Shown here: one piece after another, positions 1-5,626 of the stretch
Position numbering within the stretch: position 1 is the stretch's first letter
How the letters are laid out: each line of letters opens with the position of its first letter
NCBI GenBank assembly: GCA_013378375.1
Contig: JACAFT010000031.1
Coordinates: forward strand, 1-6,013
DNA length: 6,013 nt
DNA from: UBA57 sp013378375
GTDB taxonomy: Archaea; Thermoproteota; Nitrososphaeria; Nitrososphaerales; UBA57
Direction: 5' to 3'
Made by a program: the position numbers and the translations under genes
The notes under the pieces: model-generated
The model's input: the letters and a program-made list of their open reading frames with translations, nothing else
Databases searched by the model: none
Told to the model about the DNA's origin: nothing

Positions 1-135
1 CTACTGTTGAAGAACCTACTGTTGAAGAACCTACTGTTGAAGAACCTACTGTTGAAGAACCTACTGTTGAAGAACCTACTGTTGAAGAACCTACTGTTGA
101 AGAACCTACTGTTGAAGAACCTACTGTTGAAGAAC
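1..135 (+). repeat. Perfect 15-bp tandem repeat, nine copies, extending past the left edge
   Basis: The unit ctactgttgaagaac repeats nine times head to tail with no mismatch from base 1 to 135. The next unit diverges at its second base (ctactg becomes caattg). The unit length is a multiple of three, so gain or loss of copies keeps the TVEEP frame. Complete identity even at third codon positions points to recent expansion or homogenisation by slippage or recombination. The array is cut by the window edge, so the true copy number is unknown. Confidence 0.97.
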
Positions 136-176
136 CAATTGCTGATAATACTGCAGATAGTAAAAATCTAGAATAG
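3..176 (+). CDS. C-terminal end of an unidentified protein with an acidic TVEEP-repeat tail (5' end outside window)
   Basis: The reading frame starting at base 3 is open from the window edge to a TAG at 174-176. It encodes nine consecutive Thr-Val-Glu-Glu-Pro units and then a short non-repetitive end (IADNTADSKNLE). No folded domain is visible, so the function cannot be assigned. The tail is acidic and proline-containing, as in extended linkers or disordered C-termini. The frame starting at base 1 is also open to a TAG at 169-171, but it would give a Leu-Leu-Leu-Lys-Asn repeat with a hydrophobic end, which is much less plausible. The TVEEP frame also ends exactly where the convergent gene's stop codon begins, matching the tight packing elsewhere in the window. 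The start codon and main domain lie upstream. I am fairly sure it is coding, and its identity is unknown. Confidence 0.7.
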   Translation, partial: TVEEPTVEEPTVEEPTVEEPTVEEPTVEEPTVEEPTVEEPTVEEPIADNTADSKNLE

Positions 177-1367
177 TTAAGTCGCTACAATTTTTATTAT
201 ATCGTTATTTTTTAATACATATTCATTTGATAATCTCTTTTTAGTTCTAGCATCTATTGCGTACAAGAACTTTTCACCAATTTCTGAATGAATTTTAAAT
301 GCTAGATCTTTTGCCGTTGAACTATTTTTTAATAAATATGCATCAGGAAGTACATTACCTTTTTTATTTGTATATTTATTTTCATCCTCTACTGGATAAA
401 CTGTAATCATATCTAATAGATTGTAGAAAGCAAAATTTAACACGTGTTGTACTCCTGTGTTTTCCCATTTCTCTAATATCTGTTTTTTGACAGTTTCTAA
501 CGCATTCATTTGTTGATTAGTAATTTCTTTACTTTCATTGACAATATATCCATTACTACCGGGAATATATTGAATTATTGCATTTTCACTTGCTCTTCTT
601 AATAATAATTCAGCTTCAGATGCAGTTGGTATTATTTCTCTTCCTGAATCCTTTATTTTATTATAATCTTCAATATCTGCTAGGTCTATTTTATTCCCTG
701 CTATTACAATTGGCTTTGAAATTTTCCTTAATTCAGATACCAATCTCATTTTTTCTTCCGTATTGAATTCTGTTATATTTTTTGTGGTTAATTCTGATTT
801 ATTTATGGCATTAGTAATATGGTTATAATTAATTGATAATCCACTAAGCTTGTTACTTAATAAATCAATAAATTTCTTCTTATCTCCAGTCGACGTTCTT
901 CCAATTTGATTCCAGTCTTTATTTATAATATCATATATCCAATTGTCTAATTCTGTTTCAATCATTGTTATATCTTTGATAGGATCTCTTTTTTCATTTG
1001 TTAATATTCGTCCTTCTTCATCAGTTTTTCCCGATAAATCTATTACATGAATCAATACATCTGCTTGTCTAATATCATCAAGGAATTTATTTCCTAAACC
1101 TCTTCCTTTTGACGCTCCTGGAACTAATCCTGCTATGTCTACAATCTTTATTGGTATTAATCTTTGATTATTTGTACAGATTGAATTTACTGGACTGTCT
1201 TTTATTTTTAATTCCTTACATACACAGTCTGTTTTTACATAAGCTATTCCAGTACTTGGCTCGATAGTTGTAAATGGATAATTTGCCATATTGACATTCA
1301 ACAGAGTACATGCATTGAAAAATGTTGATTTGCCAGTATTTGGTTTTCCAATTAAACCTATTTTCAT
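177..1367 (-). CDS. Archaeal Obg-family (YchF-like) GTPase with C-terminal TGS domain
   Basis: A 396-residue P-loop GTPase of the Obg/HflX class, the archaeal YchF-like group. Visible motifs: Walker A/G1 GKPNTGKST (7-15); G2-type Thr-Thr at about 32-33 in PFTTIEPSTG; G3 DIAGLVPGASKGRGLG (77-92), the family signature; G4 NKID (225-228), which predicts guanine specificity, unlike bacterial YchF whose G4 is altered; and a G5-like TASEAE near 248-253. A helical insert lies at about 115-215. The last ~80 residues form a TGS domain (DAYLLKN...FLYAIDARTKKRL...NDIIKIVAT). The family is ribosome-associated and cytoplasmic; the exact role in archaea is unsettled. Full length for the family. The ATG start places the P-loop at residue 7, as expected. 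Its stop codon (177-179) abuts the TAG of the convergent gene with no spacer. Confidence 0.95.
   Translation of the reverse strand: MKIGLIGKPNTGKSTFFNACTLLNVNMANYPFTTIEPSTGIAYVKTDCVCKELKIKDSPVNSICTNNQRLIPIKIVDIAGLVPGASKGRGLGNKFLDDIRQADVLIHVIDLSGKTDEEGRILTNEKRDPIKDITMIETELDNWIYDIINKDWNQIGRTSTGDKKKFIDLLSNKLSGLSINYNHITNAINKSELTTKNITEFNTEEKMRLVSELRKISKPIVIAGNKIDLADIEDYNKIKDSGREIIPTASEAELLLRRASENAIIQYIPGSNGYIVNESKEITNQQMNALETVKKQILEKWENTGVQHVLNFAFYNLLDMITVYPVEDENKYTNKKGNVLPDAYLLKNSSTAKDLAFKIHSEIGEKFLYAIDARTKKRLSNEYVLKNNDIIKIVAT
191..213 (+). terminator. Possible oligo-T terminator for the TVEEP-repeat gene
   Basis: A T5 run at 191-195 and a T6 run at 208-213 lie 15-37 nt after the TAG of the plus-strand repeat gene. 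Archaeal RNA polymerase commonly terminates at U-rich stretches without a hairpin. The runs fall within the last codons of the opposing GTPase gene, so they could simply reflect AT-rich coding sequence. Suggestive only. Confidence 0.3.
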
Positions 1368-1389
1368 TAACCTTATTAATTCTATTCCG

Positions 1390-1397
1390 ATATAATA
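1390..1397. promoter_or_regulatory. TATA element shared by the divergent GTPase and HAD genes
   Basis: The AT-only block atataata is the only strong TATA-like sequence between the two divergent starts. Its centre is 26-27 nt upstream of the GTPase ATG (1367), the spacing expected for a leaderless archaeal transcript. It is about 40 nt upstream of the HAD ATG (1434), which would give a leader of about 14 nt. Inferred from spacing and composition only. Confidence 0.5.
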
Positions 1398-1433
1398 GGA
1401 ATACTATTGAATAATGATGTTTTTTCAAGTACT

Positions 1434-2105
1434 ATGACCTATCGTGGGATTATTTATGATTTAGATGGAACTCTGAACTTATCGAATTATTATTATTCTG
1501 TTTACGAAAAATATTTTCTCTCTTTATTATCTGATCTTTCGGACCAATCACCCGAACATATAGAAGAATTATTTAAAATTACGTTGATAAAAAAACATGG
1601 ACTAACTGCACTTGTTCAGTCCTTAGGAATTGACTCTGCATTTTTCTATACTAAATTGGGGTGTGTTATGCCTATTTCTACGTTGATACCCAGAGATGAA
1701 AGATTAATCCGTACTATTGAAAAAATAAATAATATGAATATAGTTCAAGGTGTTTGTTCTAATACTGGGTATGGTCTGACTTCTAAAATTTTAGATTCAA
1801 TAGGAATCAAACGACTTTTTAGAGTAATTGTTAGTAGTGATGAAACCGGACTTAAACCTTCTCCTGAGCCATACATTTATACGTTAAACAAATTAAAAGT
1901 AAATGCTGTAAATTGTATTTATGTTGGAGATCGAATAAAAATGGAAATTAATACTGCAAAAATATTGGGGATGACTACCATATTTGTTAAAAGTTATCTT
2001 ATGGAGGGAAAAAATATTAATTACAGCAATGTTGATTATATTGTCGACAAACCTTATGAAATTCCTGATTTACTTGCTAAAATAAATGGTGAAATATATG
2101 TATAA
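1434..2105 (+). CDS. HAD-superfamily hydrolase (phosphatase-like)
   Basis: A 223-residue haloacid dehalogenase-type hydrolase. Motif I is DLDGTL (9-14), with D9 the presumed nucleophile and D11 the acid/base. Motif II is the Ser in VCSNTG (S109), motif III is K141 in GLKPSPEPY, and motif IV is VGDRIKME (164-171). The helical region between motifs I and II (about 17-90) is a C1-type cap, as in phosphoglycolate phosphatase or 5'-nucleotidase relatives. The second motif IV acidic residue is Glu (E171) where Asp is usual. The substrate cannot be read from sequence. I chose ATG 1434 because it puts motif I at residue 9. An upstream in-frame TTG at 1407 would add nine residues unlike the family. 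The 3' end overlaps the L15e start by 8 bp, so the two are probably co-transcribed and translationally coupled. Confidence 0.9.
   Translation: MTYRGIIYDLDGTLNLSNYYYSVYEKYFLSLLSDLSDQSPEHIEELFKITLIKKHGLTALVQSLGIDSAFFYTKLGCVMPISTLIPRDERLIRTIEKINNMNIVQGVCSNTGYGLTSKILDSIGIKRLFRVIVSSDETGLKPSPEPYIYTLNKLKVNAVNCIYVGDRIKMEINTAKILGMTTIFVKSYLMEGKNINYSNVDYIVDKPYEIPDLLAKINGEIYV
2088..2092 (+). promoter_or_regulatory. Shine-Dalgarno GGTGA that decides the L15e start
   Basis: GGTGA lies inside the last codons of the HAD gene, 5 nt before ATG 2098, and is complementary to the conserved CACCTC tail of archaeal 16S rRNA. It selects ATG 2098 over the in-frame ATG at 2086, which would add four residues (MVKY) not expected at an L15e N-terminus. 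Confidence 0.65.
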
Positions 2106-2544
2106 ACATTCGTCTAAAACATGGAAAAATATATTTAAAGATAATTCTAAACTACTCCGTACTCGTGCAGTTCAATGGCGTAAAGAAAACACCGTGACTC
2201 GTGTTCATCGTCCAACTAGGCTTGATCGAGCTCGATCATTGGGCTATAAAGCCAAACAAGGTACTATTGTAGTGAGAATCAAAGTTGGCCGTGGTGGTAT
2301 GAGAAGAGAAAGACCAAAAGCAGGTAGAAGACAAAAACATTCTGGTGTTGTTAAGATGAAGGCTGATTTAAATATGCAACAAATTGCTGAAAATCGAGTT
2401 GGTAGAAAATATCCTAATCTTCATGTTTTAAATTCTTATTTTGTTTATAAAGATGGTAAACATGCGTGGTACGAGGTAATTCTTGTAGATCCTGCACATC
2501 CTTCTATTAAATCTGACAGTGACCTTAAATATTTGATTGCTTAA
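2098..2544 (+). CDS. rpl15e: Large ribosomal subunit protein L15e (eL15)
   Basis: A 148-residue basic protein that matches archaeal/eukaryotic L15e along its whole length. It has the N-terminal MYKHSSKTWKN, the hallmark segment RPTRLDRARSLGYKAKQG (38-55), the Arg/Gly/Lys-rich loop VGRGGMRRERPKAGRR (63-78), and a C-terminal block with RVGRKYPNLHVLNSYFVYKDGKHAWYEVI and DPAHPSIKSD. It is an rRNA-binding structural protein of the 50S subunit with no bacterial orthologue, so it marks the window as archaeal. Length is normal. The first 8 bp overlap the end of the HAD gene, with the ribosome binding site inside that gene, which suggests translational coupling. The coding sequence is visibly richer in G and C than its neighbours, as often seen for ribosomal proteins. 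Confidence 0.97.
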   Translation: MYKHSSKTWKNIFKDNSKLLRTRAVQWRKENTVTRVHRPTRLDRARSLGYKAKQGTIVVRIKVGRGGMRRERPKAGRRQKHSGVVKMKADLNMQQIAENRVGRKYPNLHVLNSYFVYKDGKHAWYEVILVDPAHPSIKSDSDLKYLIA

Positions 2545-2556
2545 AAAACGAAACCA

Positions 2557-2568
2557 TTTTATTTATTA
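2557..2568 (+). promoter_or_regulatory. Probable TATA box for the flavin oxidoreductase gene
   Basis: The block ttttatttatta, preceded by a purine-rich aaacc that could serve as BRE, is centred about 29 nt before ATG 2592 in the 47-bp gap after L15e. That spacing fits a leaderless or nearly leaderless transcript. No Shine-Dalgarno sequence precedes the ATG, consistent with leaderless initiation. Confidence 0.5.
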
Positions 2569-2591
2569 AATTACTCTGTAGTTAAGTCGAT

Positions 2592-3503
2592 ATGGCAAAC
2601 AGATATGAAGTTCAAGTTGAGAAAATCACTGATGAGAGTGGTGATTCGAAGTCTTATATATTTCGACCTACTGGTAATGACGATGGTTTGTATGATTATC
2701 TTCCAGGTCAATTCTTTATGCTTGAATCTAAGATTACTAGACCTGAAACAATAGTTTATGACAAAGAATCTAAACAAATGATTCCAAGTGGACCTGATGT
2801 CGAAGTTACAGAAAAGAAAGCTTATTCCGTTGTTTCATCTCCAACTCAGAAAGGCTATATTGAATTGATGATCAAAAGCGAACAAGGTGTATTTGCACCT
2901 TATCTTCTTAATCAATTAAACGTAGGAGAAAAATGTATTCTTATTGGCCCTCAGGGTAAATTTATGAAAGATATTTTTGAAACAAAGTTAAAGAATATTG
3001 CTTGTTGGTCTGCAGGAAGTGGAATACCTTCTACACTTAGTCTTATGCAATATTGTTTGGATAATAATCTCGATACAAAAGTTATTGCATTTGATAGTAA
3101 CAAGACTCAAACTGATATAATTTATCATGAAAAAATCAAAGATATGGTGGATAAATCCAAGAATTTTAAAGCGGTTTTTACAATTACTAGAGAAGCAAAA
3201 GATAAAATTCCTCAATCCAATCATTCCCGTATTAATTATGCTAGTGGAAGATTCTGGACTAATGAAAAGAATACACTTGAAAAATATAGTGACGATCGAA
3301 ATATTATTGATAAAATTCTAGGCAAAAAATCAGATTGGGGTAATTACTATAATACTATATGTGGAAGTTCGAGTTTTATTAATGGAAAAGGTAGAGGTAA
3401 AGATGGCAAAATGGCAAAACTAGGAGAAGGAGTTGAAGACTTCTTACTTGATATTAATTGCCCTAAATCGAATATCGACAAAGATCAATATTACTTGCAA
3501 TAG
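2592..3503 (+). CDS. FNR-like FAD/NAD(P)-binding oxidoreductase
   Basis: A 303-residue flavoprotein of the ferredoxin-NADP+ reductase fold. The N-terminal FAD-binding barrel has PGQF (38-41) and the flavin motif AYSVVSSP (77-84), corresponding to RxYSxxS but with Lys-Ala before the Tyr. GPQGKF follows at 119-124. The C-terminal NAD(P)-binding half opens with WSAGSGIPS (139-147), in place of the usual GGTGIxP, and ends with ICGSSSFI (256-262), replacing the usual CGPPxM. No Cys cluster for a 2Fe-2S domain is visible, so it probably passes electrons to or from a separate carrier. About 30 residues are inserted between PGQF and the YS motif (about 46-75). The electron partner and physiological reaction are unknown. 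It lies 47 bp after L15e behind its own TATA element and ends 1 bp from the convergent pth2 stop. Confidence 0.85.
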   Translation: MANRYEVQVEKITDESGDSKSYIFRPTGNDDGLYDYLPGQFFMLESKITRPETIVYDKESKQMIPSGPDVEVTEKKAYSVVSSPTQKGYIELMIKSEQGVFAPYLLNQLNVGEKCILIGPQGKFMKDIFETKLKNIACWSAGSGIPSTLSLMQYCLDNNLDTKVIAFDSNKTQTDIIYHEKIKDMVDKSKNFKAVFTITREAKDKIPQSNHSRINYASGRFWTNEKNTLEKYSDDRNIIDKILGKKSDWGNYYNTICGSSSFINGKGRGKDGKMAKLGEGVEDFLLDINCPKSNIDKDQYYLQ

Positions 3504-3504
3504 T

Positions 3505-3867
3505 TTATAATAATTTTAATTCTTTTGTTATTTCATTAATGTCTTTTGTAAGTGTGGGTCCTATTCCGAGACAAGTTACTGTTCCTTCTTCAATTTGAGT
3601 TAATCCTTTATCTTGTACTAAATAACAATGGATATTTTTTTTCTTTGTTAAATTATATATTTCTAATAGCTCTTCTAATGATTGAACTTTTAATGCAATT
3701 TTTGCTTGACCGTTTAGAGTCCATCTTTTAAAAATATTATGATCGTGTTTTTTAACAATTTCTGCCGACGATAGTGAAGCATGAGCTACTTGAACAGCAA
3801 TCTTTCCTTTTCCCATTTTTAAATCATTTCTTACTATTATTGCTTGTTTAATTTCCTGTGAAGACAT
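3505..3867 (-). CDS. pth2: Peptidyl-tRNA hydrolase, Pth2 type
   Basis: A 120-residue enzyme that cleaves the ester bond of peptidyl-tRNAs dropped from stalled ribosomes, recycling tRNA in the cytoplasm. It has the archaeal/eukaryotic Pth2 fold, unrelated to bacterial Pth. Family blocks in order: KQAIIVRNDLKMGKGKIAVQ (7-26), carrying the conserved basic residues; VAHASLSSAE (27-36); LNGQAKIALKV (51-61); VQDKGLTQIEEGTVTCLGIGP (84-104), with catalytic-region D86; and the terminal TKELKLL. Length and ending are exactly those of the family. The minus-strand stop is separated from the flavoprotein stop by a single base. The start is 63 bp from the divergent geranylgeranyl reductase gene. Confidence 0.97.
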   Translation of the reverse strand: MSSQEIKQAIIVRNDLKMGKGKIAVQVAHASLSSAEIVKKHDHNIFKRWTLNGQAKIALKVQSLEELLEIYNLTKKKNIHCYLVQDKGLTQIEEGTVTCLGIGPTLTKDINEITKELKLL

Positions 3868-3893
3868 TTATTATATTTTTAATTAGAGGTTGG

Positions 3894-3902
3894 TTAATAT
3901 AT
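3894..3902. promoter_or_regulatory. Central TATA element of a bidirectional promoter (pth2 / geranylgeranyl reductase)
   Basis: The 63-bp gap between the divergent starts contains one strong TATA-like block, ttaatatat, which also reads as TATA-like on the other strand (atatattaa). Its centre (3898) is 31 nt from the pth2 ATG (3867) and 33 nt from the plus-strand ATG (3931), almost exactly midway. Neither start has a Shine-Dalgarno sequence. This suggests one element placing leaderless or short-leader transcripts in both directions. A second AT-rich run next to the pth2 ATG (3868-3882) is too close to serve that gene. Confidence 0.55.
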
Positions 3903-3930
3903 CTATTACAAAATATTCATCTTATTCAAT

Positions 3931-5091
3931 ATGACTGAATCTATTCAAGATGTAGTTATTGCCGGAGGTAGTCTAGCTGGATTTATTTCTGCTCGTGAAA
4001 TCTCTAAATTTGGTCATAGTGTAACTGTTTTAGAAGAGCATAACGAAATTGGTAATCCTGAAAAATGTGATGGATTAGTTAGTATAAATGCTCTTTCTTC
4101 ATTGGGTTTACTTCCTAAAAAAAATACTATTCAAAATAAAATTATTGGTGCTAGGTTATTTTCACCTTCTGGTGTAAAGATTGATATAGATTCGTCAAAT
4201 CTTGATATAGTAGTTCTCGATAGAAAAAAATTTGATATTGAATTATATGAAAATGCATTATCTGACGGAGCTGTTGTCTATAAATCTTCTCGTTTTCTTG
4301 AATGTAATAATTATGAAAATCATTTCATTATTTCTTCATCTACTGGACGATATCATTGCAAGTATTTTGTTGATGCTATGGGTACTGCTTCATTTGTTAA
4401 AAGACAAAAAAGTGGAATTTTACAAGCGGCAAAGTATATTGTAGAAGCAAACTGGTTTGAACCTAATAAAGTTGATTTATATTTTAATCAAAAACTTTCT
4501 CCTGGATTTTTTACTTGGGTTATTCCAATTAATGAACACCTTGCTAAAGTTGGTATTGCTGGATATGGAATCAATAGTTTTGATAATCTTAATTATTTTT
4601 TAAAAAATCGTCCTTGTAAAATAATTAAAAAAATTGCATGCCCTATTATTGTATCTGGTCCTCTTGAAAATTTTGTTAATGATGATATGATTTTTGTAGG
4701 TGATTCTGCAGGACAAACTAAACCAAGTACTGCAGGAGGTATATATTCTGGAGGTATGGGTGGATTATTTGCTGGACAAAGTATTCATAAAAGCTTAATA
4801 ACAAAAAAGAATTATCTCCTTCAATACGAAGAAAATTGGAAGAAGTTGTTCTCTAATGAATTTAAATCTACATCTCGTTTTAGAAAAATTTTTAATAAAC
4901 TTGATAATAATCAATTAGATGAGATGTTTAATATTTTATCTTCATCTCCTAGTTTTCAGTCTTCTATTAATAAAATAGGTGATTTTGATTTTCATTCTTT
5001 TACACTAATTCAATCTTTAGGTATTAAAAAAATTACCAAAATGTTTGGAATAGTTTCAAATAATGAGCTACGTAAATTATTTAATAATTAA
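3931..5091 (+). CDS. Geranylgeranyl reductase-family FAD-dependent oxidoreductase
   Basis: A 386-residue flavoprotein of the archaeal geranylgeranyl reductase family, whose members saturate double bonds of isoprenoid chains in membrane ether lipids. The N-terminal Rossmann motif is AGGSLAG (11-17), followed by ribose-binding E35. EKCDGLVS (44-51) contains the Cys of the family's KCxxG segment. DAMGTASFVKRQ (148-159) resembles the DxDGxxSxVR motif but with Met in place of the second Asp. PGFFTWVIP (191-199), followed by VGIAGYG (207-213), corresponds to the family's YxWxFPx(7-8)GxG substrate motif, with Phe and Ile substitutions. GDSAGQTKPSTAGGIYSGG (257-275) is the second FAD motif. The ATG start fits the Rossmann fold position. 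It is divergent from pth2 and upstream of the Zn-ribbon gene. Other GGR-like flavoproteins act on quinones or pigments, so the lipid role is inferred. Confidence 0.88.
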   Translation: MTESIQDVVIAGGSLAGFISAREISKFGHSVTVLEEHNEIGNPEKCDGLVSINALSSLGLLPKKNTIQNKIIGARLFSPSGVKIDIDSSNLDIVVLDRKKFDIELYENALSDGAVVYKSSRFLECNNYENHFIISSSTGRYHCKYFVDAMGTASFVKRQKSGILQAAKYIVEANWFEPNKVDLYFNQKLSPGFFTWVIPINEHLAKVGIAGYGINSFDNLNYFLKNRPCKIIKKIACPIIVSGPLENFVNDDMIFVGDSAGQTKPSTAGGIYSGGMGGLFAGQSIHKSLITKKNYLLQYEENWKKLFSNEFKSTSRFRKIFNKLDNNQLDEMFNILSSSPSFQSSINKIGDFDFHSFTLIQSLGIKKITKMFGIVSNNELRKLFNN

Positions 5092-5108
5092 TATTTTTAA
5101 TAGTAAAG

Positions 5109-5118
5109 TTATATATAA
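5109..5118 (+). promoter_or_regulatory. Probable TATA box ahead of the Zn-ribbon / aEF-1beta pair
   Basis: ttatatataa, preceded by taaag as a possible BRE, lies just after the geranylgeranyl reductase stop. A start site about 25 nt downstream would fall near 5139, short of ATG 5153 but beyond ATG 5120. This promoter could therefore express only the shorter Zn-ribbon form, and it would let the two translation genes be expressed independently of the flavoprotein gene. Confidence 0.5.
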
Positions 5119-5152
5119 TATGAACTCTTGCAATATTTCATTGCCAGATCAA

Positions 5153-5320
5153 ATGGAAATTCCTGTTTGTACATCATGTACTAGGCCAATATTGCCTGGT
5201 GGACTTTCTGTGAAATTACAATGTCCAAACTGTAATGAAAAAACCATTTGGCGTTGTCCAAAATGTCGTAAATTTACTCGATTTTATACATGTTCTGCAT
5301 GTAATTTTGAAGGACCTTAG
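5153..5320 (+). CDS. Small Zn-ribbon RNA-binding protein linked to translation
   Basis: A 55-residue protein with four CxxC knuckles (C6/C9, C24/C27, C35/C38, C47/C50), enough for two zinc ribbons, ending in the characteristic NFEGP. Together with IWRCPKC this matches the archaeal predicted Zn-ribbon RNA-binding family (COG2888 type), which is commonly encoded next to aEF-1beta, as here. The molecular role is only predicted, from RNA-binding character and neighbourhood. Start choice: ATG 5153 gives the usual family length with the first Cys pair near the N-terminus, and it lies downstream of the TATA element. The in-frame ATG at 5120 would give 66 residues with an extra MNSCNISLPDQ, and its start would fall upstream of the transcript from that promoter. 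A longer form read from upstream transcription cannot be excluded. The stop overlaps the ribosome binding site of the next gene. Confidence 0.9.
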   Translation: MEIPVCTSCTRPILPGGLSVKLQCPNCNEKTIWRCPKCRKFTRFYTCSACNFEGP

Positions 5321-5323
5321 GTG
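5319..5323 (+). promoter_or_regulatory. Shine-Dalgarno AGGTG overlapping the Zn-ribbon stop codon
   Basis: AGGTG shares its first two bases with the TAG stop of the Zn-ribbon gene and lies 9 nt before TTG 5333. It is complementary to the archaeal 16S rRNA 3' end. It supports TTG 5333 as the aEF-1beta start and suggests that ribosomes finishing the Zn-ribbon gene reinitiate here. Confidence 0.6.
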
Positions 5324-5332
5324 TGTATTTCT

Positions 5333-5617
5333 TTGGCAATCCTAGTCGCACGAGTCAAGATATTACCTAGTGAACCAGGCATCAATGCTTCAAAAATTAA
5401 ACCTGCTATTGATCCTATATTGCCACAAGGGGTGATTGTTAGACAAATTACTGAGGAACCTATTGCTTTTGGACTTTTTACGATATTTGCTGATATTCAA
5501 TTCGAAGATGTTTCTGGAGCTCTCGATACTATTGAAGAATCTCTTAATAAATTAAACGAAATTAGTGAACTTGAAACTATTGCAGTTAGTACTACCTCTA
5601 CTGGAGTAGGAGAATAG
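5333..5617 (+). CDS. ef1b: Archaeal elongation factor 1-beta (guanine nucleotide exchange factor)
   Basis: A 94-residue protein matching aEF-1beta, which promotes GDP/GTP exchange on aEF-1alpha so that it can carry another aminoacyl-tRNA. It has the N-terminal strand MAILVARVKILPSEPG, the signature EEPIAFGLFTIFADI (41-55), and a second beta-alpha-beta half with DTIEESLNKLNEISELETIAVSTTS. This is the usual small ferredoxin-like fold and length. I prefer TTG 5333: it puts the first strand at residue 2 and has a well-spaced AGGTG upstream. GTG 5321, directly after the previous stop, would add MCIS and has no good ribosome binding site. The gene follows the Zn-ribbon gene by 12 bp and is probably co-transcribed with it. 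The stop is 9 bp from the stop of the convergent repeat-tail gene. Confidence 0.93.
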   Translation: MAILVARVKILPSEPGINASKIKPAIDPILPQGVIVRQITEEPIAFGLFTIFADIQFEDVSGALDTIEESLNKLNEISELETIAVSTTSTGVGE

Positions 5618-5626
5618 TATTCATTT

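Noticed and set aside
1..135. CRISPR-like array at the left edge
   Set aside because: Units are contiguous 15-mers with no spacers and read as codons of an open frame.
578..766. Plus-strand open frame of 62 codons
   Set aside because: Antisense to the conserved GTPase; hydrophobic, low-complexity translation without recognisable motifs.
1216..1428. Minus-strand open frame of 70 codons
   Set aside because: Overlaps the conserved N-terminus of the GTPase in another frame and spans its promoter region.
2571..2777. Minus-strand open frame of 68 codons
   Set aside because: Antisense shadow of the flavoprotein's FAD-binding region; no family features.
2988..3224. Minus-strand open frame of 78 codons
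   Set aside because: Antisense to the conserved NAD(P)-binding region of the flavoprotein; no recognisable motif.
3127..3321. Plus-strand open frame of 64 codons
   Set aside because: Out-of-frame reading within the flavoprotein gene.
4232..4444. Plus-strand open frame of 70 codons
   Set aside because: Out-of-frame reading within the geranylgeranyl reductase gene; Leu/Ile-rich because the sequence is AT-rich.
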